Assembly (NCBI GenBank): GCA_951799445.1
Contig: OX637289.1
Location: forward strand, 620,001 to 684,000
Direction of reading: 5' to 3'
DNA length: 64,000 nucleotides
Source of the DNA: Pseudisothecium myosuroides
Taxonomy: Eukaryota > Streptophyta > Bryopsida > Hypnales > Lembophyllaceae
The notes beneath the pieces are model-generated. The model was not told where the DNA came from and ran no database searches. It was given only the letters and a program-made list of their open reading frames with translations. This document shows, piece by piece, positions 45,274 to 57,486 of this stretch (its first letter is position 1; the number at the start of each line of letters is the position of its first letter). A program made the position numbers and the translations under genes.

Positions 45274-48200
45274 TTGATGCATACATCATCACCAAGAGAG
45301 TTGGCGCGCAAGTCTAATGTTGAAATAGTCGAATTGTAAAGCAGGCAATCAGCAATGGCCTCCGCTCCCTTCACCCCTATCTGGAGACGTCTCCAAACAA
45401 TCAACACGGTGAAATTTTAGGAATATGTTGAATCGAAAGCATTTACTTCGTTTCACACGAGAGCCTCACAAGAACTTAACCAACTTAGTTTCAGTAAATG
45501 CACTTGAGTGTTCACCAGAAGCCAGTGCACAGAAGGAACAGGATTGGAAGACTTAAACATGCGTAAAAACACGCAGACAGGAAAAACATGAACAAAAAAG
45601 ACTGATAGGGAATGTGGCCAATGATAACAATAGGATTTTGCTAGACCATTTAAACTGAGGTAGCAGAGCGGACAAAGGACTCAGGTACAAAGACGGTTCA
45701 GAGTACTAATTGATCACAAGACTGGTTGACTGACATACCTGGCACCAGCCCAAGCGAAGTGTTTCAATTTTACCGTGAAACTTCAGGGTATCGGCCAGCA
45801 CCTTGGCACCATTCATTCCAATAGGGTTGTAGCTGAACTCAAACTGTAAATGACAAAGAAAAGAGAACGACAAACTCCGCATTCAGATTCTTAATGCGTG
45901 ATGCAAATCTCAACAGGACAACAATTTTTTTTATCAATATTGCAAACTTGCTGCTGGAAAAAAAATGATATGTCCAAATGAACATCTCCGACAATAGAAT
46001 GCTCTTCCAATATCTAGTGCTCTGTGAGATAATCCTAGATAAAGAATACACTTACAGTGGTGATTGTTGTATTGTCTTTCAAAGCAGCTGCTAATTGGGA
46101 AGTGCCTTCGGCAGAAATATTATTTCCACCCTGTGTAGACAAGAACGCTTCAGTTTGTGATACGGGCACACAAGCAGAACAATCATTTAACATTTAGAAC
46201 CGCATGCGGAACGATACCTCTTTTAGGTTACTCGGCATAAGGTGTTCCAAAGAAACTTACCAAGTCTATTGTGGTAATAGATCTATTACGCTTCAAAGAT
46301 TCAGCTATTCTTTCTGCTCCCTGGTTGTTCAAACACAGCAGCATGAACAACTCTCAGTGCAACTTGGTCATTGAAACGGATAAGTGGTAGAAATATGGTA
46401 CCCAAGAGAGGCCAAGTACAGCATAATGAACACATGAAAAGAGGGAAGCACAGATGAGCAGGACAACAAAACATGTCGAATCAAAGGCTACTAAAGACTG
46501 ATCATAACGGAGGACAAGTATTTTCTTCTTGAGCATAACGGAGTATCATTTTGAAGAGGAAAGACGAGGAATAAAATAGAACCTGGTCACCAATGTCATT
46601 CATGTACATGTTCAACCACTGGAGACTTTTAACCTTCTTTATATACTCTGCAACATGGAACGCACCCTTCGGCCCTATTTTGTTGTTACCAATGTCTAAT
46701 GATGAGATCTTCCCTGTCAAATTAAATGTCACAATCCCACATTAAGAATTCAAGACCACATTAAATGACATGAGGCATACAGCTTCTGAAATATCAACAT
46801 AAGCTCGTTAACAAAATTCATTGGTTATATTTGGACAGGAAAAAAATGACACAAATAATTACAATTTCGAAGACTCTTTCGCAAATGCAAGTCTGATGAT
46901 ATAGAGAAAAACGCATGGACGTACCTTTATGAGTCGTCAAGCCCACCATCAATTCTCGAATGCCTTCATTGCCCACATCGTTTCCATGAAGATGCAACTC
47001 CTGACAGTTCCAAGTACTAGTTAATGGCAAGATCTTACTAGAGCCACAACATAAAAGACTTTCATGACAAGATAAAAAGGTTACAATGGAAGAGCATATA
47101 CTGTGACATTTGAAATGTTTGAAGATTGTGTCACTTTGTAGAGAATGATGAGAAAGACTGATCTGTACTATAACAGTGTTGTGTTATCTAAATTGAAACA
47201 TCACAGAAAAATGTACTCAGCTAAATGAACGCATCTTGCTTTCAAGAGCTACAACAAATGAATTGGGCACTCACACGTAAGCTTCTGTTCCCTTCCAACC
47301 CTTTTGCAAAAGCAGAACCTCCGAGGGCACCACCATAGTTGTTACTGCAAATGCAAAAAATTCACAACTCAGATCATACTGACAAACTCGGTAAGTCAAG
47401 TGATACCGCCTCTAAATCCTTCCTGTGACAACCATCACATTAAATTCTTATCAAAAGTCAATAAACCAAAATAATAACTCAACATTTTAGCATCAAAATG
47501 CAAAAATGCTACTGATGTGATCTTTGTATCAAAAGATCACTAGACCATTACTTCCATGCAGCATTAATCAAGTGTTCATCCAACAAGCATTTAATCCAAC
47601 TTCCGCAGCCTCTAATCAAGATAGCTCTGTTGGCAAGAGATATTTGGCATCAAAACTCATACGCAGTAGAAAAAGGAACGTTACTGTGCAAGTTGACTAC
47701 TACAAACTCAAAATCATCTCACTTAATGTGAATACTGCGAAGAGTTTTGTTGGTGGTTAAAGCATCCGCAAGAGCAGCAAATCCCTGCAAAATACTGAAG
47801 CATGATCAGTATATTTTCAATGGGTCTTATCAGCAACACCCATCCCTACTAGTGCAAATTTACAGTCTCGAATTAATGATTAACCACATAGTATACAGGG
47901 ATAACATCATGCGTGAAACTAAGGTAAAAATGGCAGTTTTGTTACCGCATAGTCAATGACGTTATTGTTAAGCTCCAGGTGTGTAATATGCTCGTTCTTC
48001 TTCAGCATTTCAGCAATGGCTTTAGCTCCCTGCAAGCCATCAAATTGTATTCAAAATTCGTCACAGTCAATAAAGAAATTGTGTCAAATCTACAAAATGT
48101 TTCCAGAGCAAGTACCGTGCCATTCAGCAAAATGTTTGAGTCTGTTCACATATGCATGCTTAGCCTTGCATCAGACAGGACCAAGGCATTAATATTCAAA

Positions 48201-50279
48201 TAGTACAAAAAACATACCTCATCACCAACGTTAATACTATTTAGCTGAAGCTTTGTGATTCCTTGATTATTTTCCAATAACCCTGCTAGTTCCTGCCATA
48301 CTAAGAGCATCAGCACAGAAAGTATGGAGAGACTGCTCAGAAGACATGGACGAGAGCTAAGAATTATTACAGATTGCTCCACTACGGCAATGTCATGTTA
48401 GAATGCCGGGATCCATCGCCAGAGCATATTTTACAATCAACTCCACGTTCCCAAATAACAGACAAGGGCGTTATTCATGTTCCATACCGCGGAACCCTCG
48501 TCACCAATGCTGTTGCCGGAGAAGTTAAGGGTTTTAAGAAACGAGTTTGTGGGCAGCACTTGAGATAGAGCCTTAACCCCTGTAGCTGTAATACCATTTG
48601 CCGAAAAATCGACACTCTCAGCACTCTGTCCAGGAAACAAGAAAAGGAAATTTTCAGAATAGGGCAGTCGGCAATAGCAAGTCCGAGCGAAAAGGCCAAT
48701 GCAAAATGGACCATAAATGGACGTCTACAAGTCAATCCCTAATTCATGGATTCATTCCTAGGATTGGCGAAATGAAACCATGACACTGAAAAGATAAGCC
48801 AACCACAGTCCTGTAACTGCTGTAGATTAGTTAGATCTTTCCAGACATCAATCTCCTGTAATACTGCACCGCATGCAAAAATATGCTACCATACATGCAA
48901 CACGCCTGGAGGAGCTACTGACCTGGTTGAATGCCAAACCCTCGGCCAGATAAACAAAACCTTCATCCCCGAATGCGCGACCTACAGAGCGATGTTTTTT
49001 GTAACATCCATACTAGGGTATTTCACAATGAAAGGGGACGGTTTGGACAACGCCATGCCTATGCACATCTGCGAATAAAGCCTCAACTTCCAAGAATACA
49101 AATGAGATGCACTCATCATCGGCTCTATTGACTCTTAGACCCATGCTTAAACTGCTTGCCAACGACACAACCATAGATTCTGCAGTAGTAGAAATTTCAG
49201 TCAGCAAGCCGACGTACTTTTCGCACGTGATTTGGCAATCATTTAACTAGAAGGTGAATGGCAAGAATGTGTACGACTACAGTACCTGCCAAATCCACTT
49301 CACGGAAAGTGCGAAGCTCTCGAGAGAACTCATTCAATTTCGTCATGGATTCGCGACGGAACTTCTTGTCGGAACCAGCTCCAGCTCCTCCTACTTCTAA
49401 TCCCGTATTCATTTTCGGCATGCTCAGCGACCAACCATTCTTGCTAAAATACTTGTAAACCACTGAAAATCCAACCAGATGTCACCCATTGTAAGAAAAT
49501 CCCCAACTGAATACATTCTCCAATTTTGAAAAATGAAATCTCCTGCCACCCACGCCAGATTGTAGGAAACCCAGACCGAGCCACACACAGTACAGGTCGG
49601 GATTCGACCAACCATTCTTGCTAGAATACTTGTAAACTACTGAAAATCCAACCAGATGTCACCCATTGTAAGAAAATCCCCAACTGAATACATTCTCCAA
49701 TCTTGAAAAACGAAATCTCCTGCCACCCAAGCGAGATTGCAGGAAACCCAGACCGAGCCACGGACAGTACAGGTCGGGATTCTTTGAAGCGGGAGAACAT
49801 TGTTGAGAGAAAATGCACGGATCAATTGCCACTTTGGGTTTGAAGCGAGCGAACATTGTTGAGAGAAAATGGACGGATCAATTACCACTGTGGGTTTAGG
49901 GTTTAGCAACGAACGGAGAGTAATGGGTCTTACCGAACCCGAATCCGAGGGCAGCAGCAGCGCCAGCCAGCAAGGGCACGAAGTCGGCAGTGAGAGGGGA
50001 TGAAGACGAGGGCTCCTCGGCTTCCGTGGTGAAGTAATACTTTTGGGATTTGGCCGGAGACGAAGCCACGGAGCGGCGAGGGCGGGGATTGTCAGCAGCA
50101 GCAGCACGGACATTTGAGGACGAGGAGGGCGAGGGGGAGCGGGCAGAGAGGCTGACGTAGGGCCAGAGCGAGGGAGAATTGGGGAGCAAGGAAGGAGTAG
50201 AGGCACAGATAGAGGAGGAGGAGGAGGAGGAGGAGAAGAGAGAAGGAGTGGGCATGGTGGAAGCTAAAAACCCCGGCAT
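44444..50279 (-). CDS. Chloroplast-targeted LRR (RNI-like) protein, 16 exons, 570 aa
   Basis: Exons 50279-49934, 49462-49286, 48981-48923, 48625-48488, 48292-48218, 48029-47946, 47784-47723, 47344-47275, 47000-46925, 46713-46583, 46320-46261, 46130-46056, 45843-45739, 45108-45028, 44815-44714 and 44515-44444 join in phase with GT-AG borders. The N-terminus (about 70 residues, Ser/Pro/Ala-rich, few acids) looks like a transit peptide. A second ATG at 50,255 has a good context (CCACCATGCC) and could be the start. From residue ~180 there are about 12 ribonuclease-inhibitor-type LRRs, one per small exon, for example SVDFSANGITATG, ELHLHGNDVGNEG, SLDIGNNKIGPKG and SLDLGFNEI. The fold is a protein-interaction solenoid. 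The closest known type is the Arabidopsis EMB2004 RNI-like protein (recalled, not searched). The gene appears intact. Its last three exons are duplicated at 26,953-28,076. Confidence 0.92.
49429..49782. repeat. Tandem duplication (2 x 177 bp) across intron 1/exon 2 of the LRR gene
   Basis: Two units start ccaaccattcttgct (49,431 and 49,608) and end caggtcgggattc (49,605 and 49,782). The unit contains the exon 2 acceptor and its first 32 bases, so a decoy acceptor exists at about 49,639. A further two-copy repeat of about 56 bp (aacattgttgagagaaaatg) follows at 49,783-49,893. Confidence 0.9.
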
Positions 50280-53200
50280 GGCTGCGAGGAGGACGGTACA
50301 GAAAGAAGGAAGCAGAAACAACTTACGAAGTTCTAGACGCGATATGATACAACCAAGCTGTAACAAGGTGACAAGCAACAACAACGAACAGAGGACGCCG
50401 GACGCCCGCAGGAGAGAAGGACGAAGAGAGGTGGGCGTCCTCGCTCCTCACCGAGTCTGTGCCTGTCTATCTGCGACACAATGGCCACAGGAACGAGCTG
50501 CACTGCAAAATCCATTCACTCTGTATGTTCCTGCTAAGGTAGGAGGTCCTGAAATCGCTCATTTAAGAGCTGAAACTGAATTTTGGAGAGGTGAAACGCC
50601 TCAAAATATTTTTCAGTGAATTTTCCTTGAAAGACAAGAGGAATTGGCATCTAACTCAAGTCGTTTCATATTTTTTGGAACTTTTTAGAATTAGTACAAA
50701 TTTTTGAAGTTGGAAAAAAGTGGTCATTTGTGGTCATCAAAAGCAAGCACCTCCTGAAATGTGCATAGGTGGTGCATTGAAGAAAGCAAAATGTACCTCT
50801 AAGTCATGTTCGCTTTTAATGCCTGCTCCATTTTATAGCCTCCTACCTTATGTTGTGACCAGTGTTTTTTTTTGGGCTAGATTGCACCATTTCGAAATAA
50901 ATGTCTGCTCTTCGCCAGATAAAAGTAATCTTTTTTCACTAGAAATTTTCCATTTATATTAAAAATGCGGATGAAGTTGCCAAATTTGGATGAAAAAGTG
51001 CATGAATGTGATTGAAAAGTGTTTTTTGGTCCCAAAGATGGATGAATGTAGAAATACAATGCTTCACCAAATTATAAGTGATTGCCATCTTGGCACTTTC
51101 TCAATAAGTAAAAAGAAAAGGTTTGATTGTGACTAGGTTTTTTATTTTTGGCATTTAAATGCCCAATTTCCTTGAAAAAATAAAAATGAGCAGCTTCAAA
51201 CCTATAGGAAAAAATGTGGGTAAATGTGTTAAAAAATGCTAGACTATAATTATGGCCCTGCACACCGTTGCTACAATGTTTCTAAAACCTCATTTCATTG
51301 GTTGTGCAAAGCTAGCACATACAAAAATTACATACTCAAAATTGGCCTCACTCAATTCAAGCCCCCAAAATGAAGGAGCCAAGAGACTGAGAACCGCTTC
51401 TTGAAAGAAAAGCCATAGAACCATTGGTCCGAAAACCAAAAAAACAACTGGTTGTGATTATTTATTCATTCTTGAAATTTTCTTGATTTTATTTTTCAAA
51501 GATCAAATCACAAATCATAAAATTTTCAAATCTTTTGAAAGGATTTGAAATTTTTGGGATTTTTTCAAGGTAAGAAAGGAAGGAAATTCACATCAAATAC
51601 AAAATTAACTCTAAAAATTTAAAAATTTCAATGGGTGTATATGATATTGCTAGAGTTAAAAAATTTAACAAGTCTTTTTATAATTAGAAAAATCAATAGA
51701 TTGTGGTTATAGGCCTAGGTTTCAAATTGCAATAAAATGTTCAATTTTTTAGTAATATTTTAAATTTTCAAATTAGAATGAAAACTACACTTCATTAGTT
51801 TCATTTAATTAGGTGTCTATATCCTAAAATTCTGAAAAAGCATTCTTATGAAATTAAATTTACATCAAGTGCAAGGAGCTTGAAGTTGCCAAAATACATA
51901 TTCATCGTGATCTGTGGATGGGACTTGGACAAAGATAGGAAGCATTTCCATTCCATTTTTTCTTGTTGACCTTTCATGGTGAGTTATGAAGAATATGCAA
52001 TGGAGTTTGTAGTCTCACTAGTGTTGTTTGTGTATAAACAAGAAATTAGTAAAATAAATAGATCATAAAATATGCTATTTTAATGTATTTTGGAAAGTTG
52101 TTGCTTTTTTATCTAAATTTGAAATTTCTCCATAAAAATGATATTTTTGGAGTTTGAGTCCAATTTATGAAATGAAGATTATCTACTTAGTTTCTACTTC
52201 AATTTGAATTTTGAAAAAATACTTGAAATTGAATGTTTTTTTGCAATTTGCACTTTGGGTGCATTTTTAATGCCTATTAAATTCTAGTATTAGAATGACA
52301 CAAAAATTGAATTACACTATGTTGTTCTTTACTATAATATATACATGTGGTGAAATTTTGAGATTTTTTGAGCTAATTTTTTATATGATTTTTCTTCACT
52401 AATTTTCAAATTTTTTTATAAAGTAAAGAAATATGTAATTCCATCTTTGAAAAATAAAAATAAATTTTTTTGTTGACACATTGTTGCAATGGAAGCATAT
52501 GAGTGATGGAAATTAGCCTATAACTCTGTGGTCATGGACTCAACATTTTAGAGTTAAGGGTTTATAATAGGGGTTGTCACACCTTCTTCTCCCCATTTTC
52601 AACCTCCAACATATTTGTAGGCAGGTTCCCATTTTCAACCTTCATCATATTTGTAGGCAATGTTTTTGCCTACTCTGATGAAGTTGCCTTACTAGGCTCC
52701 TTGTGTTAGACTACAATGTATGTCAAACGGATTGAAAATCTTGGAGGTTTTAGATCAATACAACGTGAAAGCCCCGAATGCTCCCATGCCTTAAGCTTTA
52801 GACACTTGTAATTGGAACTCCTTATTGTGTCCAAGTGGTTGAACCGGATTGCTGATCTCATGAGGCAATGGGACACATAGGAAAAGCGTATACAGAAGTA
52901 AGTAGTGTATGTACGTAGTGCCTTCAGCTACTACACCTTGAAAAGACCACAATGATAGTCTAGAATGCTTAAGGAAGCAATTTTGTTACTTGTTGTCGAT
53001 AATTACTATAGAAAGAGTGAGTTTTATAAGTCTCATGTATGAAAAAAACAAAAATAGATGTGGAAGTAGAAATGCAACTAATTGGATGAATGTCTATTTT
53101 TCCATTGCTAGTCTCGCTATGGTGAGTGCATTAGCTAGAACCATTCCATATCAATTTCAAGTTTATATCTATATATCGCAATCTAGTCGTTTTTGGCCAT

Positions 53201-53727
53201 TGATATTGATCTCAAGCTTCTATCCATGTGTCTCAACATGTGGTGTGTTTATTTTCTAGTCCTATTTTGCAATATGGATGTTGAGCTTATATCCATGCAT
53301 TTGAATGTTCGGTATAATTTTGAATGTTTTAAATTCAAAAATGAACTTTCTAGTGTTTCATCTTTGACATCAAGTACTCCCATTTTAACATTGCAGCACT
53401 TGATGTCAAAGATTTTACATCATAAAACAACATAAAACCATCTTCACAAAGAAAGAATTTTGGATAGAAGCATGAATGTAGGACAAATTGGGGCTAAAAA
53501 TCTCTATCAAGAGTAAATTTCAAATTTAGGGTTTGGAGTTTCAAACTCCTCTACAAGCTTTATGACAGACTGCATTATATTTTTAATCAATTACAAATAT
53601 TTCATAAAAACTCACAATCTTGTAAGTGTACAAATTTCCACCCCACTCCTTTTCTACACGTAATAATCCGCCTTCTTCCAATTTCCAAGCCCTAATTTGA
53701 ATCAAGTTTCTTTATAAATGACTTGCC
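50280..53727. other. AT-rich spacer upstream of the LRR gene
   Basis: No gene is seen. The LRR promoter should lie at 50,280-50,700, but no TATA box stands out. A small hairpin sits at about 53,362-53,411 (ctttgacatcaagt and its complement). The rest is low-complexity AT-rich sequence without clear repeat ends. Confidence 0.55.
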
Positions 53728-54785
53728 TTAACCCTTAGACTCCCATTGTCCCCTTGGGGGACTAAATGGATTTTAGATAGGCTCCTACAATCTCAATTTG
53801 TGTGTTCATTTTTTGAAACTTTTTGTAAAGATAGGAAATCACATTAGCTTTCTGGAAATATAATTTTTATTTCAATTGGTACTTGGATGCAAAAGTTATG
53901 CTACACAAAGCTCAAAATAGAATTTGTCGGGCAGTACAAAAAAAATCACAAAAAGTCAAAATAAAAATTTTAAAATCTTATTTCTCATAGAAAGTGTTTT
54001 TGTCTACATGGAAAGATTTAATTCACTCTAAGTGGATTAGTGATGAGAAAGTTTTGGACAATCTTGTTTTTCAAGCAATTTAAGCATTTTTTTGAAAAAA
54101 TAACTTGTATTCATTTTTGAATGAAATTTTTTGAAAAAAAAAATTGCATTAGGTTCACATAGCTTGCTACAACAATCTCACTATTGGAATTACTGATTTC
54201 TAATTCCATCTTTGAGCTATTAATGGTTTAGTTTTTCCTTCAATCTACTTCTACTTATTAATTTTTTAATGAGTGAAAACTAAGTGTTTGTTTTTTGAAT
54301 TTTTTTTCTTAGGCTCTCAACTCAAATTTTCAACTTAAAAAATAAAAATTCAAAATGTGTAGTGCAAAAAATATAAGTTATGGAGATTCAAAGCCTTAAA
54401 AATCTATTCAAACAAGGTGCAAATCCCCCGTCATTTTTTCACTTCAAATACAATTATCTTGTAGTCCATCCAGTCAAAGCTTTTGAAATTTCTTACACGT
54501 ATTCTTATATTATCCTACGTGAAGGTCAAATTCGGTAGAAATTAAGTCATTAATTTAGTGCCACATGTCATCTTGTGAATGGTGCAAGGTGACGTGGCCC
54601 CCTGAGAATCTGATGTTGAAACTCAATTCCGGCACCTAAGCCTTCACGTACAGTATTCTAGTACAAAATCCTATGGTTAAGTATATAAAACAAACAATTT
54701 CTAAAGTTTTGTACACTTTGCAATAGAAACGGTAGTTTTGAGTGTTTTTTGATGGAAAAATGTACCTTGGGAACTTAGGGATTAA
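53728..54785. mobile_element. TTAA-type TIR element with nested insertion (1,058 bp)
   Basis: It runs from TTAACCCTTAGACTCCC to GGAACTTAGGGATTAA. A diverged copy of the ~930-bp subfamily, it is enlarged by a ~135-bp palindromic insertion at 54,516-54,650 with TACGTGAAGG ends. Confidence 0.7.
54516..54650. mobile_element. Small MITE nested in the TTAA element
   Basis: The inverted ends are TACGTGAAGG and CCTTCACGTA. It sits within the family sequence that is uninterrupted in other copies. Confidence 0.65.
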
Positions 54786-54939
54786 AGATACATTTCTTGC
54801 ATTAGACACTAAATTAAAGATCCTTGCAATTATTCTTGTGACGTGGCTTTGTTGCTTTCAAATATTTGCGTTCCAAGTTTCTATTACAAAAAAACAAGAT
54901 ACATTAGCAAAGTTTCAAAAAAAATAATTCATGCATTAT

Positions 54940-55921
54940 GGTAGAGCCACCCATCACCGACCAGTGACCCATTCCCGACCTATAGGTGCATGTATTTCTG
55001 ACCATGCTTAGAATGTTTTTTTTTTTCATTTTCAAGGTTGGAACTACTCCCTCTGTCCTACTAAAAACCTCCAAATCAAGCAGAATTTTTGTCCCACTAA
55101 AAAGCTCCTTTTTGTGTTTTTGATTGTTTAGTGAGTGTTTGTTACATTGAACAACCTTGTGGGGGCAAGTGAGACAATCAAAAAGCATTCCCGTGGCCTT
55201 GCAAGCTTGGCCTTGGCGGTATGAGACACCTTGTACTAATTTCTTTGTCAAATAGTAGTGTTGACAACCTATTTAGTGACTACTTTGGTGCTATTAAAAT
55301 TTGATCATAAAGTGGGATAGTTTTTTTATTTTTGGATATTTAGGTTGGAGAACATGTCATTACAATCCCATTGCAGCCACCACCCTTTAAATCATCTAAA
55401 ATGACAGAGCTAGCAGCAATTATAAAATATGTTCAAATATCACACTTTTGACATGAATTTTGGGTGCCTAAATGATAGTGTCTAAGCTTAAGATTTTGCA
55501 TAGATCTAAGGGATGGGTTATTTATTCTTGAATGAATGTATTTTTGGCACTTTGATTGAAAATATAGTTAATTTCTTAACGGGAAGAGTTTTGGAGGTTT
55601 TTAGTGGGACAGAGGGAGTAATAAATAAATGACACATGTCCCAAGTTGTGGAAAAAAAAGTAGGAAATAATGATTAGGTAAAAAGTTATTGAATGATCGA
55701 AATTGGAAGACTCTACACATTGGCCATGGTCCGGCGCAACTTTTGCCTTGCAAAATTCATTGTAAATTGACTTTGGGTGATAAAATTCCCAAAATTTGGG
55801 CAATCCCCATCATTTATGTCTCTACACCTGCAGAAATTTTTCTTTCACCTTCAAGTAAAATTTGGGCAATCCCCACATCATGTCCGTAGGTGCTTATTCG
55901 GTCGGTTATGGGTGGCTCTAC
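54940..55921. mobile_element. TIR element (~980 bp) containing a nested Stowaway-like MITE
   Basis: The left GGTAGAGCCACCCATCACCG and the right inverse (cggttatgggtggctctac) are matched ends. The MITE at 55,047-55,618 is nested inside. No ORF is present. Confidence 0.65.
55047..55618. mobile_element. Stowaway-like MITE (572 bp)
   Basis: The ends CTCCCTCTGTCCTACTAAAA and the inverse of CTCCCTCTGTCCCACTAAAA, each with AACCTCCAAA beyond, are flanked by TA on both sides (55,045-55,046 and 55,619-55,620). Confidence 0.88.
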
Positions 55922-55989
55922 TATAGAAAAAAATGAATTGCAAAAGTTCAGTGAGAAACCAGAAGGATTTGCAAAGCGGTTGAACTGGA

Positions 55990-56068
55990 AGCAGGAGGTC
56001 GGAGGAGGTAGGTCGGAGGAGGAGAGGTAGGTCGGAAGAGGAGAGGTAGGTCGGAGGAGGTCAGAGGA
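55990..56068. repeat. Purine-rich tandem repeat
   Basis: Repeats of GGTAGGTCGGAGGAGG with small variations. It lies 1.4 kb upstream of the PPR start, possibly within its promoter. Confidence 0.8.
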
Positions 56069-57486
56069 ACAACAACCGGACCCTCATCCCTTGAAATTGA
56101 AGCTGCCGCATTTTGGGTTTTTCTGCATCCGGAGAATCCATTTCACGTGTTCTCTCAGGTGATTTTGCCGCGCTGCGCTACTCTTGTTGCTGTTGGTACT
56201 GTTGTCTTGCTGAAACAGAATCTCTCGTGTTGGATGTCTTGCTGAATTGTTGCTGGTGTCGTTCCTCTGTACAGCAAGCCTTTTTTTTTTTTTAATTTTC
56301 TTCATCGAAAAGCATTGGAATTCCTGCTCATTTTCTTCAATCCAGAAGACTTGGGGCTTAACTTACTTAGGGTTTGGAGTTTTGTAGAGATGGAGCATGC
56401 AGGATTTGGAAAGAGTTGCAGCTACTGACACCAGTGGATTCGCGTTGGAGGGCTTTGTAATTTGCGCAGGTAAATCTCGTTCTCCATTCTCCATTCTCCA
56501 CACAAAAAGAAAGGCTCCTAATTGGCTCCTCTTTCCTCTCCACAACTTCTCATTCTTCATAGAAGTTTCATTCTAGGAGAAGGAGTGACAACCCCTTCTG
56601 TTATCTGTGTCTTCTTGTGCACGTGAATGGTGAACAAGATTATCGAAGCCCTAAAACACCGTTGCAAGTGAAAAGGAAATTCGCGTTTCAGAGCATAATT
56701 CCTCCTTTAAGATCCTTTCTCTGCAGCAGAGTCAAATTTTGAAGCTCTTTGCATATATTGAGAGTTGTAGGCGTTGTGGGTCTCTCACTGCTTGAAAATT
56801 TGCTCGTTTAGGATTTAGCAATTCGGAGGGAAGCACGTACAGAGTTGGAAGGGGGCTGAAAAACTCAAGGAGAGCAATTCTTGTAAAATGTATCTAGGGA
56901 AAATAAAGGTTGCACTGATTGTTGATTCTATGGAGTTGCTTTGAGGGAGCTTTTCTTTCTGCAGTTTGGGTTTAGCAAATTTGGAGCTGAGAACAGACAC
57001 AGCTGAAAGGTAGCTCTCAGACATTGATTGATGTACGATAGACGGAGGTAGAGTGGTTACGGAACTTGTTGCTTGTATGTGGGATTGTTCATGTCAAGCT
57101 GTTGACGGTGTTTTAGTCTCTGTAGTTAGGGTTTGGCAATTTTGTAGGTAGAGCAGACGCAGTCGCAAAGGGAGCAGCTATTTCACAACAATTTTGTGAG
57201 GTCAATCTCACACGATGCTTTGCGTCTAGGTTGAAGTCAAGTTTCTGGGGTCGTTTATGTGGAGGTGTTTGTGGTTTAGGTTTCTTGCTCTTCATAAATT
57301 GCAGTTTTCAGTCCTAGCCCAAACCCCCAATTAATGTAGATGGCTGAATCAGAGAAATGGCGCAATTCGTTTCACTGCAATATCTGATACTCTCTAATTG
57401 ATCTACGAATCTAAGGTACGCCATTTCTCTAATTGCTTAAACCTTGCTTTATCTGCAATTTGTGGCAGTACTTGTGAAGGAGAGCT
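56069..57486 (+). promoter_or_regulatory. Probable promoter and 5' leader region of the PPR gene
   Basis: No credible coding frame is seen. A likely 5'-UTR intron lies at 57,416-57,468 (CTAAG|GTACGCC ... GTGGCAG|TACTT), ending 18 bases before the start codon. The region is less AT-rich than the repeats to its left. Transcription may start near 56.1-57.3 kb, but no TATA box is clear. Confidence 0.4.
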
